Assembly: GCF_026967475.1 (NCBI RefSeq)
Contig: NZ_CP114058.1
Location: 682,001 to 746,000, forward strand
Origin: Rouxiella chamberiensis
GTDB lineage: Bacteria > Pseudomonadota > Gammaproteobacteria > Enterobacterales > Enterobacteriaceae
DNA length: 64,000 nucleotides
Reading direction: 5' to 3'
Numbering within the stretch: position 1 is the first letter of the stretch; every line of letters starts with the position of its first letter. A program made the translations under genes and the position numbers. Positions 1 to 10,438 of the stretch are shown piece by piece. The notes beneath the pieces were generated by a model. That model made no database searches and was not told the origin of the DNA. It worked only from the letters and a program-made list of their open reading frames with translations.

Positions 1-30
1 AGCAAAAAGCAAAAAGCAAAAAGCAAAAAG
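1..30. repeat. Short tandem repeat before the island's left junction
   Basis: About four copies of a 7-nt unit reading agcaaaa sit directly before the tRNA-Asn-type terminator hairpin. The other copies of this junction (near 18455, 32427 and 35067) have only one or two units, so the run has expanded here. No function is inferred. Confidence 0.6.
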
Positions 31-160
31 CCCGCTCAAGTTTCCTTGAGCGGGCTTCTCTAATTTGGCTCCTCTGACTGGGATCGCCTTTGCCAGTAAC
101 TGGCTAATAAGTAAGCTAAACCTGAATGCACTTTCTGTCAAGACCACCAGAATGACCACC
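24..160. repeat. Left direct repeat (att-like) of the dnd/dpt island
   Basis: This stretch is nearly identical to 18457-18595. Both contain a terminator hairpin (here 28-57) identical to the one behind the intact tRNA-Asn at 32472, then the last 16 nt of the tRNA (66-81, tggctcctctgactgg). After that both diverge from the tRNA but remain alike to each other for about 80 nt. This is the structure expected when an element integrates into the 3' end of tRNA-Asn. The exact crossover cannot be fixed from sequence, and no integrase lies in the window. Confidence 0.8.
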
Positions 161-205
161 AAGCGGTGATTTACGTAAATCTGCTTTGAGTTTTCATCTA
201 CATAT

Positions 206-1452
206 TGACCCTGACCCCGTATTTGATCCATTCATAATCAGGAATAACCGGCTTCATTTTGGCTGCATATTCTGGCAACCGGCAGAATTTTCGGCAAATT
301 TGGAGGGCGTCATCCAGCCCAGTGCAGAATTGGGACGACTCTGGTTATAGTGTATGCGCCAGGCCTCGATTTTGCACCGTGCATCCTCCAGAGACATGAA
401 CCAGTTCTCGTTCAGGTATTCCTGCCGCAACCTGCCGTTGAAGGACTTGACTGTAGCGTTGTCCGTAGGTGTTCCCGGGCGTGAGAAGTCGATCCTTATC
501 CCTCTTTCATACACCCACCTGTCCAGCATTTTTCCTGCAAATTAAAAACCATTATCGGTTTTCAGCAACTGAGGTAAAGGACGCCTGAGCGCTATGCTGT
601 TCAGCATTTCTGCCACTTCTGTTGAACGCAGATTCTGCCACACGCAGATCCCTAGGCAATCGCGGGTGTAAAGGTCGATAACCGTCAGCAGGCGCATTCG
701 TCGCCCGTCAAACAGCGCGTCCGAGACAAAATCCATGCCCCAGACCTGATTGGGATTCAGCCTCTGAGGCTGCGGCTGCGGCTGCGGCTGCCAGCGCTGC
801 GCGGATTTATTGCGCCGTGGACGTTTGAGACGCAGTGACAGCCCCTGTTCGCTGTAAAGCCGGTAGATCCGTTTGTAGTTATCGCGCCAGCCTTCCCGCC
901 TGAGCATCACGTGTACCCGGCGATATCCGTAGTGAATTCGCGTTTCAGTGATCTCACGGATACGCAGGCGCAGTGCGCTGTCATCGGCAATAACAGAACC
1001 GATACCTGAACGAGCTGCGGCTGAGCCGTGGCGCAAAACAGATTTGTCTTTCGCTGGCACCGTATCGGGCCTGTAAATCCCTGACCCATTCGCGCAGGCG
1101 TGCCAGCGTCAGCCCTTTTGCCAACACGTCCTGCAACATAGCCTTGTCAAGGCTGAGGTCGGCAACCAGCCTCTTCAGCCACAGATTTTCTTCTTCCAAT
1201 TGCCACATATGTTTGAGTTCAGAAGGAGAAATTCCGCCGTATTTCTTACGCTACGTGTAAAACGTGGCATCGGACATACACTGCTTGCGGCAGACGTTAG
1301 GTACGGACGTCCCCAGCTCAGACTGCTTCAGGGCAAATACATTCTGCTCTTCAGTGAATCCTGACTTTTTCATCGGCACCACCTCCGTTCATGGGAGTAA
1401 ATATCATGCTGCAATTCTTTAACTGAATGGAGCAGGATTTTGGGGAGGGTCA
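206..1452 (-). mobile_element. Degenerate IS3-family insertion sequence
   Basis: The ends are imperfect inverted repeats beginning TGACCCT: 206 onward on the plus strand and up to 1452 on the minus strand. Between them lie orfA and orfB of an IS3-family transposase on the minus strand, giving a length of about 1.25 kb, normal for the family. I see no clear target-site duplication beside the ends. The element stops about 95 bp before dptF, so it sits in the upstream region of the restriction operon. Confidence 0.8.
254..1373 (-). pseudogene. IS3-family transposase OrfA/OrfB, inactive
   Basis: OrfA starts at 1373 (MKKSGFTEEQ...) with an HTH and a leucine-zipper-like segment, but a TAG at about 1251-1253 replaces the Trp usual after TFYT. 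The frame is lost again near 985 between RSSFRYR and SVIADD. OrfB has the integrase core with the first Asp (WGMDFVSD) and second Asp (KTDNG). A TAA at 542-544 falls where the family has Glu after TDNG-x. The third catalytic residue is also gone: the usual IESFNG motif reads VKSFNG, so Glu has become Lys. With two stops, a frameshift and a lost DDE residue, this gene is dead whatever the assembly quality. Confidence 0.85.
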
Positions 1453-1467
1453 GTCAAAAGTGCTATT

Positions 1468-1497
1468 TTGACAAGTTAAAGTTTAGTAGAGTTAACT
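1468..1497 (+). promoter_or_regulatory. Putative promoter of dptFGH
   Basis: A perfect -35 hexamer TTGACA at 1468-1473 is followed about 17-18 bp later by a weaker -10 (TTAACT or TAACTA near 1492-1498). It lies between the IS end and the dptF start at 1548, the expected place for the restriction operon promoter. Inferred from consensus match only. Confidence 0.4.
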
Positions 1498-1547
1498 AAT
1501 TCATTTATATAGAATGGTAAGTATTTCCCCCGAGAGGTTATGCGATT

Positions 1548-3198
1548 ATGAGCGCAATCACATTACGTAAAGCGTTGGGTGTACTTGCGAAGTCATCTTC
1601 GTTTTCCGTCACCACCGTAACACATCGCCAGAAGGATGAGTTAGATCAGTTAAAGGAACAACTCTTCGTTAAACAAGAGATTGAAACTGAATTACAACGT
1701 TATTTGGATGTGACCAAACCCGGTGAGATCATTTTTTTGTGTGGTAGTAGCGGGGATGGAAAGTCCGAGATTTTAACCCGTTGCCAGTCAGATCCGCGTT
1801 ATCAACGGCGATTTAGTTTCCACTTGGATGCCACGCATAGCTTTGCCCCTCGACAATCAGCTATTGATGCCTTGAATGATTTATTTGCAAATCATCATCA
1901 GCAGTCATCTCCGCTGCTCATTGGCATCAACACCGGAATGCTCGCCAATTTTGCCAGAGAAGGCGCTAAATGCCACCAGGCGATCCGGTCTGCAATCGAT
2001 TCATTTTTATCAGCGCAGCAGGATGCAACCCGTCCTTACCGTAACGAAAATTGTTCTTTTTTTGATTTTGAACATTACCCTAAATTCCAGTTTGACGAAA
2101 ATAAACACTACTCATCATTTATTAAAACTTTATTAAATAATTTAACTCGTGATGATGATAATAATTTATTCCAGTTTATCTTTCGGCGCGATGAGTCAGT
2201 TTGTCCAGATCTGAAAGAAGTCGCGAATTTCAAATTGCTTTGCATACCTGGTGTGCAAAATGTGTTAATTACGCAGCTCTTTAAAGCACGGTTAATCAAA
2301 GACCAGTTTGTAACGACCAGAACGCTGCTGGATTTTTTGCATCACCTGCTGATGGGGCCTGGTTACTTATTTGATAACCTTTTCACCGGTGCAGAAAATG
2401 ATTTGATTAAAAAGGTATCCGATTTTGATCCAGCCAGATTGCATACCTATGAACTCGATCAGTTCATTTTGCGCTATGAGCTTGGACTGGTTGACGCCGA
2501 TCTCGATGATTTTTTAGCTGCACTTGAGCCGTGGCATATTAAGTTTGATCGCCAGTGCGTTAAGCCCGGTGACGCAAGTTCGTTAATCCGGCTTTTTTGG
2601 CTGCTACAACATGAATCGGTGGGCAATGATTATCACCGCAATTTTTCCGAGTTCTTTAATGAATCGCTGTTTGAACGTTACTCAGAAATTTGGCATATGC
2701 ATAGAAACTATACCGCAGACTCAGAACAGAAAAAATTACTGAATCGCTTCTATGCACTTGAACTTATCGCCGGTATCCAGCGCTATGCAAACCGCAAAGC
2801 ACCTGAATTAAGTATGCAAAAAGAAGAGTTCTTCATGGGGGAGTTTGGTGGTGTTAAAATAACGGCGCCAATCGAGATAAAGCCTGACTGGGACTCTATT
2901 CGCAATAAACATACGGCTCATCAAACTGGCTTTGATGTCTATTTAAAGGTTGGGCGAAATCCACTGCCGCATATTCATATCGGACTTAATTTGTTTGAAT
3001 TATTGGACAAGTTAAATAATGGTTATCGTCCGAATAAATACGATAAAAATGCAATCGTGTTACTGGATGAAATTGTTGAGTTGATCGCGAGAACAGGCTA
3101 AATCCAGCAGTGAAATCAAATTTTATGATGGCAGACAACGGGTTTATCGTGCAAAGGCGGATGACGATATGATCACTATTAGCGGTATGGAGGGTTAG
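1548..3198 (+). CDS. dptF: DNA phosphorothioation-dependent restriction protein DptF
   Basis: DptF works with DptG and DptH to restrict DNA lacking phosphorothioate marks. The protein has a Walker A motif GSSGDGKS at residues 66-73 and the length and gene order expected of DptF. As written it stops at 3101 after 517 residues. The next frame continues without a stop for about 33 codons (SSSEIKFYDG... to a TAG at 3196-3198), directly before dptG. A single extra base in GGCTAAATCC near 3099 therefore appears to truncate the C-terminus. The ATPase part is unaffected. Identification rests on sequence resemblance plus the dptF-G-H order. Confidence 0.88.
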
Positions 3199-3202
3199 CA
3201 GA

Positions 3203-4528
3203 ATGTATCCTATCGCAAACGAGTTAAAAGTGGGTAACAATCAACTGGATAGTTACCTGCCTGTACGCAATAAAAACAACGATATTAGCTGGCAATTCGT
3301 CACAGGCCTGGCCCTTAGCTACGCCCTGAAACGCAAAATCGAAGCTTACGACCCTGACCAATTCCGTGAAGACTGTAAAACACATATGCAGGAGCTGCTT
3401 GATGAGCCTGCATTCTGGTCGGTGTTGGAACGTATGTATTTTTCCAGCCAGGACATTTTTCGTGTATCCCCACTTTTTTTAATGTTTCATGCTCAATTTG
3501 TGGGTGAAAAAATAAGCGCGGGTTCAACAGCAGATAAACGTCTTGGTACTCTGTTTGCCAATTTGATGGGTGATTTCAGCCTTCGCTACCCCATACAGGA
3601 CAGGCTAAACTTCATTGAGCAGCAAATGTTGAATAAGCTCAATGAAAAAATAAAATTGCTAGGGAAAGGGCCATTTTCCGAAGAGCAATCCTATCTGCCA
3701 TATATGGCAGTATGTTTTCAGTCCGACCTGCAGTTTTTGGCGGAACATCCACAATATCTCTTGCAAGAGCTGACCAATACCCTGCGGTTGTACGCTTTTA
3801 GCTGGTGTGCTCAACTCGCTCTCAATCTGAATAACTGGCGAGATGGTGAACCGCAAAGTAAATCATTGTTCTTTATTCTCGATAGTGAAAAAGCCAGTTC
3901 TGAGCGGGATCAAATTAAACGCTTTGGTTATAAATGGTTTGCTGGTCAGAGTGAAAAACTGTTCCCAATACTTTCCGCACTGGAGGTGTTGCAGGTAAAA
4001 GGGGCGAAAAAACGCCCTCTCTGGCAGGTATATCAGGATTGCTTGAATTATTCGGGCACCCCAAATCAAGTGTTAGATGAGATTAATGATTACATACAAA
4101 AATTTATTAGTAAGGAAGAACGAGATCTTCTAGCTCGTGAACGAGCTATAGACTTGGAGAGTGCCTTCAAACAGCTATTATCCGTTGCCGTAGAGCAGTT
4201 CCAGGGTAAAAAAACTGACCGCGCGACGGTAAATCGTAAATACGTTAATGAGCTGGAAAACCACATTTGCACTGACTTCATTCAGGTGCGTGGCCGGGCA
4301 GGGAAAGTGCTGGTACTGAATCAGGATCATCTGCTGTTACTGACTAATCTCACCGTGGGCCAAAATGACAAACTCCGCCTGCACGAATTGCTGCGTGGTT
4401 TTGAACAACGCGGTTTTTATCTGGACAACCAGTCAGTGCAAACGCTGGTGGCGTTTTATGAACGTATGGGAAATGTAGAGCGAATGAGTGATAGTGGAGA
4501 CGCCGTGTATGTCCGTAAAACAGTATGA
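3203..4528 (+). CDS. dptG: DNA phosphorothioation-dependent restriction protein DptG
   Basis: This 441-residue protein is the middle gene of the dptFGH restriction operon. It lies 4 bp after the restored dptF stop and overlaps the dptH start by about 20 bp, implying translational coupling. I see no catalytic motif or membrane segment, as is usual for DptG, whose molecular role is poorly defined. The frame is intact. The call depends mainly on position between dptF and dptH and on family resemblance. Confidence 0.88.
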   Translation: MYPIANELKVGNNQLDSYLPVRNKNNDISWQFVTGLALSYALKRKIEAYDPDQFREDCKTHMQELLDEPAFWSVLERMYFSSQDIFRVSPLFLMFHAQFVGEKISAGSTADKRLGTLFANLMGDFSLRYPIQDRLNFIEQQMLNKLNEKIKLLGKGPFSEEQSYLPYMAVCFQSDLQFLAEHPQYLLQELTNTLRLYAFSWCAQLALNLNNWRDGEPQSKSLFFILDSEKASSERDQIKRFGYKWFAGQSEKLFPILSALEVLQVKGAKKRPLWQVYQDCLNYSGTPNQVLDEINDYIQKFISKEERDLLARERAIDLESAFKQLLSVAVEQFQGKKTDRATVNRKYVNELENHICTDFIQVRGRAGKVLVLNQDHLLLLTNLTVGQNDKLRLHELLRGFEQRGFYLDNQSVQTLVAFYERMGNVERMSDSGDAVYVRKTV

Positions 4529-7500
4529 AACCTATCTTGCAGAAACCTTTATTGAATGGGTAGGTGGCATCATTCAGCCCGGCGAGCGCTACCAGTTCAA
4601 ATCTCCCGATCCCGGTAATGCCTTAAAACTCTGGGAAGCATTCGTCTCTCTGGCGGACGGCAATCAGTTGGAAATTGCGCCAGGGCAATATATTGATTGC
4701 CTCCCCTGCAATGGTGTTCAGCTTATTCCTGTACTGCACGGTGCCGAGGCTCCAGCATTCACAGAAAACTACATTTCTCATTTGCGCGATGAAGTTGCAG
4801 GGCGCAGCGGCATTTTTGCCCAAACGGCACTGTTGATTATTCACAACAGTATGCTCGATACCCTGATTAACAGCACGAAAGACGTGGCGGCACCGGATGC
4901 TATCTGGTATCCGAAAACTTTCAGCCTTCAACTGGAAAAGCTCATTACCACCGACAGTAAACGTTCAGAATTGTCCCGCTGTTTGCTGGAGGATCAACTG
5001 ACGACGGTACTGGATGAAGGCGCGACCGTCTTTGGTTTCTCGTCGCTGTATCGCTTGCTGGATGACGGCAATCTGGATTTCTCTGAGCTTCACTTGTTTA
5101 AAGACGATGAACTACTGAACTATAGCCAAAAACAGCTACGCACCCGGCTAAATGAAAACCGGAAATTATATCGCCAGATTGAAGACTGTGTTGAACGCTA
5201 CAGCGGACAACTGGAGAATGTACTGCCTGAATTCAGTACAAAATTCATTCAGGAGCATTTTTACGATAAAGGCGACTGGCGTGAGCTAGATTTCTCCGAC
5301 TACCGGAAAGAGAAAGAACAGAGTAGCGAACAAAAACTGTTGCTGGAGAACGTCTCCGTCGAAAACGGTGACGTTTGGCAACGGGCAAAAAGCGTTAGCA
5401 AGGCGGGAAAACGCGATATCAGTCTGCTGGTGCAGGTGCTGCCGGGACAATCAAAAGTGGAGCTGGAGTTCAGCTTTCAGGGCAACGATCTTCAGGATAA
5501 CCAGATAAAGATTGCCCATCATCGCCAGTTAAAGAATGCACCTTTCTGGCGCACCAGCCGGGCAGGGGGCAAGACTTCCCGCATCATGGCGTCGGTGCCT
5601 TTTGACGGGCATCCTTGCTTCTTTAGTCTCGAACTGACCAACCGCAATAATTCAGCCGAAGAGTATAAATTTCGCCTGTTGTTGGTCGAGCAGGGACAAT
5701 TCTGGCTAAACGATATTCAGCACTGCTATCGTGTTGAGCCAAGTAAAGAGCAAATAACCCTGCAACTGGAAGATAACACGCTGCGTATTGCCGAGTCTGG
5801 CAACCTGACCTGTACGTTGGATGACGAGAGCGAAGACATCGACTGCCAGCATTATGCTCAGGTGAATTTTGAGACGTTGGCGAATCAAAGTGACTTGGTA
5901 CAGTTTGCGCTTATTTCCGGCGATTCCAGTCTGTCGTTTAACATCGAAGGGCCAGGAGCCGAAGAAGGGCTAACGCTGCCGCTGCTTTTTGACCAAAGTC
6001 GTTTCAATAAACTGTTCAAAGAAGAGGGTAATGCAACCTGGAACCGGCTGAAGGGGCGTATCATTCTTGATAACACCGAACACAAGGTTGTCGGTGTTCG
6101 TCAGCAGTTGTTGATGCTTGAAGCCTCATTAATTGAGCGACGCCTGCTGGGAACGGGAAATGACGATAGCGAGTTTGCGCTGGATGAACTTCTTGTTAGC
6201 TACTCTGAGCTCCATAACGCCTATGAGCAGTTATTTTCCTACTATCAGCGTCGTAATACCCTGCCGAGCCTGGTGTCGTGGTCAGCAGAATACCGCACGC
6301 TGGTCAGCTATATTGTTACCACGTTTGAACAGGCGCTCCAGCAAATCGGCCTTAGCAGAGCGCTGACGGCGCAGGAGAAACGCCTTCTTCATCTTGGGAT
6401 TTGTCGCATTGATAGCCATGAGCGTCTCTCACCGCTGCATCCGCTAGTGCTGGCCTACCATCTACAGCTGTCAGAAACCATCGTTGCTGAGTCGGAACAG
6501 CATGCTTCGGCTTCATTTGCAACATTACCGCCGATTACTCTCGATCGCCTGATGGTTTCTGGCTTAATGCCGTTTGTTTACCACAGTGAGCATGAGTACG
6601 CGCAATTACAGCCGGTGGAAGAAAACCGCTTCTGGATTGATGCGGTTCCTCAGCAGCAAGTCAGTCATGATTACGTTAAGCGTCTGGTAAAAGACAAAGT
6701 CAATGAGTTCACAGACGCCTACGCTCGATTGTTCCAGAGCGCCGGAAACAATGCGTTGATTATAAATGCCATTAACCAAGGGAATGCCAAAGAGCTGTTT
6801 CTGGGATTAGTGGAATATTTTAAGCAGGAAAAAGAGCACGCTATTTCGGTGCATGTGAACTGCTACGATGAACGTCTGCTGCCCAATATGTTCGATCACT
6901 TTGCCGAAAGTGGTAGCTATGAGCAGCTTAAAAACGATCTCGATCTGAACAGCGGCGTATGGCGGGCGGAAGCCGATATGCTGATTGACCTGCTGCGCAG
7001 CCGGTTAACGTTCAGCAAGTTTGTCCTACCGTCAGAAAGAGACAAGCTGGCCTATGCACACCTGGCATTTTTCACCAATACAGCACCAGTGGATTGCCGC
7101 CAGATCCGCATTGAAGATGCGTCCAGCGGGGTACTGTGTCATGGGTTGATCGCTGGGGAAGGCGCTGAAACGCAGGGGGATGCCTACTTTACCGCGTTTG
7201 GCCTGCGTGATGTGGATACTGAGTCCTACAGCGCCCTGCGTCTTGCCCGACTAATCGGCTGCCTGTGGCAACCGGCACGTCAAAGTAACAGCCAGTATCA
7301 TGGACAAGGGATCGGCCTGGCCGTAAGTGGCAATTTTAAACAGCTACTCATTTACTCTTACAATAGTGCGCTCTGGACCACCATCATTGATCCTAAAGTC
7401 ACCCTCGACTTTTTCACCAGTCAGAAAGATGTGGTTCTTATCCACTATTCTGACCAGTACACCAGTTGCGCAGGTTACGATGCCATCACCGTCACGAAGC

Positions 7501-9581
7501 AGGTTGATCTGTTCCTGCGGTTGCTCCAGACCGGAAGCCAGTCCGGGCAACCCGCCGTTGACAGTAAGCATCTTCTGGCTGAATTTAACGCCTTTAACGG
7601 TGAATGGTTGCTGAAAATGCTGCGCTCCAGTGAAAGGGAGCGCAAAGAGAAGCACGGCATTATTGGCGCGTATAAATTTGTGCAATCCATGTTGCACCAA
7701 TCCGATATTTGCTGGATTCCGCTATCGGTAGCTGAAATGATCCGCGTGTCCGGCAATGTCGGGCTGAAAATGAAAGAGAGCGATTTATCGAGGAATTTAC
7801 AGGGGTATCGTAAAGGTGCAATTTCTGATGACGTACTTTTTGTCGGATTCAAAGAAAACCGCCTCTATATGTTACCGCTTGAAGTTAAAACCGGTGCGCG
7901 GCCTGACTACAACTATGCAGGCCAGCAGGCTCGCGAACTAAAACGCTACTTGCAGCTGGATATTCTGGAACCACAAACGCTGGCATCACAACTGTACCGG
8001 GCGCTCTTCATTCGTCAGGTGCTGATGCAGGTAGAGAAACTGCGTCTGTATGGCGTGCTGGACAGCGACAAACTGGCTCCCTTGCTGAAACGACGCGAAT
8101 GGTGGTTAACGGGCGACTATCAGTTAGGTAAGTTGGCCGACTATGCGGACGGCTTTGTCGTGGCGCATGTGGACAGCGCAACTTGCTTCGATCTCTCTTA
8201 TAAAGAGACGGCGGAGAATATCTTACAGATTGAAATTCCTTATTCACTGTTGCCCTCGTTGATTGCCTCACAGGGGGATGAACTACCGCTTGCTGAACGT
8301 TACCGGGTGCCGGAAAAATACCGACTTAAGCCGGAGTGTGATGCCAGTTCGTCACGATCAGAGGTCGTGGTACACGTCACAACGACAACTGCTTCGCAAT
8401 CCGTTTTAGAACCGGAGCCGTTACAGCCTGCTGTACCGATAATGACTCCTGACATTAGCGATACTCCATTACAAATCCTGTTTGGTCATGATGCTGCGCG
8501 TCAGAGCCCATTACATTGGGAGCCAACCAACACCGCCAAGTTCATGAATACCAACACCGGCATTATTGGAACGATGGGCACCGGGAAAACTCAGTTTACT
8601 AAATCACTAGTCGCACAGTTGATGCGCAATCAGTCCTGTAATGTTGATGGTAAGCCGATCGGCCTGCTGATCTTCGACTATAAGTCGGACTATGTAGATG
8701 ATGCTTTCCTGGATGCAACGGGTGCTAAAAAGTACAAGTTATTTAAGCTGCCCTATAATCCATTATCTCTGTTTGGCGATACGCCAATGCTACCTATCCA
8801 TACCGCTGGTGGACTATCGGAAACGATGGCGAAAGCTTATGGCCTGGGCCATAAGCAGCAGCTTAAATTAGAAAACCTGATTTTAGAATGCTACGAAGCG
8901 GCAGGTATTTCGCCGGAAGATCCGACAACATGGTCACGGACTGCGCCGACGATTGAAGATGTATGGCAGCGCTTCCTCGATCAGGAGAAGGTCGAAGAGG
9001 ACTCACTTTACGCAGCACTCTCTAAACTGGCACGTTACAAGATATTCGAGACAATCCCGGAGAAGATGACCAGCTTGTACGAATTGATTGACGGCGTCAC
9101 CGTGATTGAACTGGCAGGCTATCCGCCAGAAGTGCAAAACTTGGTGGTCGCACTCACGCTGGATCTTTTTTACGCGCAGATGCAAAAGCGCGGTAAACCA
9201 GTGGTACGAGGGGATTATCGTCAGCTCACCAAAATGATTCTGGTGGATGAAGCCGATAACTTTATGCGTCAGGATTTTTCCAGCTTGCGTAAGATCTTAA
9301 AAGAAGGTCGTGAGTATGGTGTTGGTGCGATCCTGTCAACGCAGGAGATTACTCACTTTAAGACCGGGGAGAATAATTATGCCTCTTATATTCTGACATG
9401 GGTTATTCATCGCGTGTCGGAAATTAAGAATGCAGATATCAAGGCTGTGTTTAACGTTGACGATAAAGGCGAGCAGGAATCTTTGATGGGGCAGATTCGA
9501 CAGCTTGAGAAGCATTTTAGTTTGTATGTGGATGGAGATAAACAGGTTAAAAAATGCGGGATCGTGCATTTTGGGAGTTAG
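4509..9581 (+). CDS. dptH: DNA phosphorothioation-dependent restriction protein DptH
   Basis: A very large protein (about 1690 residues), the presumed motor of the DptFGH complex. The C-terminal third is a HerA/FtsK-like ATPase with Walker A GTMGTGKTQ near residue 1355 and Walker B MILVDEAD near residue 1578. The N-terminal two thirds show no motif I recognise. The frame can open at a GTG (4488), but the ATG at 4509 is preferred because a GGAG lies about 11 bp upstream and the overlap with dptG stays short. The frame is intact over 5 kb, notable in a window full of frameshifts. It is followed at once by an Mrr-type gene. Confidence 0.92.
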   Translation: MSVKQYETYLAETFIEWVGGIIQPGERYQFKSPDPGNALKLWEAFVSLADGNQLEIAPGQYIDCLPCNGVQLIPVLHGAEAPAFTENYISHLRDEVAGRSGIFAQTALLIIHNSMLDTLINSTKDVAAPDAIWYPKTFSLQLEKLITTDSKRSELSRCLLEDQLTTVLDEGATVFGFSSLYRLLDDGNLDFSELHLFKDDELLNYSQKQLRTRLNENRKLYRQIEDCVERYSGQLENVLPEFSTKFIQEHFYDKGDWRELDFSDYRKEKEQSSEQKLLLENVSVENGDVWQRAKSVSKAGKRDISLLVQVLPGQSKVELEFSFQGNDLQDNQIKIAHHRQLKNAPFWRTSRAGGKTSRIMASVPFDGHPCFFSLELTNRNNSAEEYKFRLLLVEQGQFWLNDIQHCYRVEPSKEQITLQLEDNTLRIAESGNLTCTLDDESEDIDCQHYAQVNFETLANQSDLVQFALISGDSSLSFNIEGPGAEEGLTLPLLFDQSRFNKLFKEEGNATWNRLKGRIILDNTEHKVVGVRQQLLMLEASLIERRLLGTGNDDSEFALDELLVSYSELHNAYEQLFSYYQRRNTLPSLVSWSAEYRTLVSYIVTTFEQALQQIGLSRALTAQEKRLLHLGICRIDSHERLSPLHPLVLAYHLQLSETIVAESEQHASASFATLPPITLDRLMVSGLMPFVYHSEHEYAQLQPVEENRFWIDAVPQQQVSHDYVKRLVKDKVNEFTDAYARLFQSAGNNALIINAINQGNAKELFLGLVEYFKQEKEHAISVHVNCYDERLLPNMFDHFAESGSYEQLKNDLDLNSGVWRAEADMLIDLLRSRLTFSKFVLPSERDKLAYAHLAFFTNTAPVDCRQIRIEDASSGVLCHGLIAGEGAETQGDAYFTAFGLRDVDTESYSALRLARLIGCLWQPARQSNSQYHGQGIGLAVSGNFKQLLIYSYNSALWTTIIDPKVTLDFFTSQKDVVLIHYSDQYTSCAGYDAITVTKQVDLFLRLLQTGSQSGQPAVDSKHLLAEFNAFNGEWLLKMLRSSERERKEKHGIIGAYKFVQSMLHQSDICWIPLSVAEMIRVSGNVGLKMKESDLSRNLQGYRKGAISDDVLFVGFKENRLYMLPLEVKTGARPDYNYAGQQARELKRYLQLDILEPQTLASQLYRALFIRQVLMQVEKLRLYGVLDSDKLAPLLKRREWWLTGDYQLGKLADYADGFVVAHVDSATCFDLSYKETAENILQIEIPYSLLPSLIASQGDELPLAERYRVPEKYRLKPECDASSSRSEVVVHVTTTTASQSVLEPEPLQPAVPIMTPDISDTPLQILFGHDAARQSPLHWEPTNTAKFMNTNTGIIGTMGTGKTQFTKSLVAQLMRNQSCNVDGKPIGLLIFDYKSDYVDDAFLDATGAKKYKLFKLPYNPLSLFGDTPMLPIHTAGGLSETMAKAYGLGHKQQLKLENLILECYEAAGISPEDPTTWSRTAPTIEDVWQRFLDQEKVEEDSLYAALSKLARYKIFETIPEKMTSLYELIDGVTVIELAGYPPEVQNLVVALTLDLFYAQMQKRGKPVVRGDYRQLTKMILVDEADNFMRQDFSSLRKILKEGREYGVGAILSTQEITHFKTGENNYASYILTWVIHRVSEIKNADIKAVFNVDDKGEQESLMGQIRQLEKHFSLYVDGDKQVKKCGIVHFGS

Positions 9582-9585
9582 TTAA

Positions 9586-10407
9586 ATGACGATTATTGAA
9601 GCTATTGTAAATGTATTAAAAGAATATGGAAAGCCTTTGTCACACAAGGATATATATGATTGCATCATAAATAAAGAATATTATTCATTTGGTGCAAAAG
9701 ATCCTGTGGCAATAGTTAGGGGGAAATTAGAAAACATTGTTTTGGCATTGATTTCCCGAGTGCATCACCACGGAAAATATTTGTTGAGGTTAAATCTGTA
9801 GGGCAATCAAAGCCACTATACGATCTATGGCAGGGGCAAGTATCAAATGCTAGCCCTCTAAAAATTGAAAAAGTAACAAAAGATCAACTACCAGAAGAGA
9901 TAATTCATGGGAAATATATTGAACATATTAAAACCATAAAAGAGCAATTGCTTGATGCTATTAATTCTTCGGACCCAGCTTTCTTTGAGAGACTTGTAGT
10001 AACACTGTTATTAAAGATGGGATATGGGTGGCACGAGTCTGAGGCAGGCAAGGTTGTTGGTGGCGCCGGGGATGAGGGCATTGATGGCATTATTAATGAA
10101 GATAAATTAGGTTTAGAAAAAATATATATCCAAGCTAAAAGATATAATAGTAAAAAAGTACCACCTAGTGAAATTAGAGAATTTATTGGCTCGATGAACC
10201 AAAAAGGAGCACACAAAGGGGTATTTTTCTCATCGTCATGCTTTACCGAAACAGGCAGTTAATAGTGCGGAAAAAGCACAAGGTATGAATATTACTCTTA
10301 TTGATGGTGGGCAGTTATGTGAACTTTTAGTCCAAAATGGCATGGGGGTTGCGAAGGTAAGTACATATGAAATTTATGAAATAGATAAAAATTTCTTTGA
10401 TTTATAA
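9586..10407 (+). pseudogene. HARE-HTH / Mrr-type restriction endonuclease, frameshifted
   Basis: Reconstructed as one protein of about 270 residues. The N-terminus resembles a HARE-HTH domain (KEYGKPLSHKDIYDCI), often fused to restriction endonucleases. The C-terminal part is an Mrr_cat-like nuclease with a GGAGDEGIDGII and IQAKRY core, matching the D...QxK catalytic signature. As written it is cut by two one-base changes: near 9730 (KLENIV... instead of a frame reading KHCFGID) and near 10247 (CFTETGS stop instead of a frame reading KQAVNSAEKAQG). It begins 5 bp after dptH and so belongs to the restriction operon. It may attack modified or foreign DNA, but its specificity cannot be read from sequence. 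Confidence 0.72.
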
Positions 10408-10416
10408 TATTAATAT

Positions 10417-10438
10417 AAAATGGGGTGCCCCCATTTTA
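10417..10438. terminator. Bidirectional terminator between convergent genes
   Basis: AAAATGGGG and CCCCATTTT form a perfect 9-bp stem with a short TGCC-type loop, flanked by A/T runs on both sides. It lies between the plus-strand Mrr-type gene (stop 10407) and a minus-strand gene (stop 10441), so it can serve both. Confidence 0.75.

Noticed and set aside
1..30. Possible CRISPR-like short repeats
   Set aside because: The unit is only 7 nt, contiguous and without spacers. It is a simple tandem run before a tRNA terminator.
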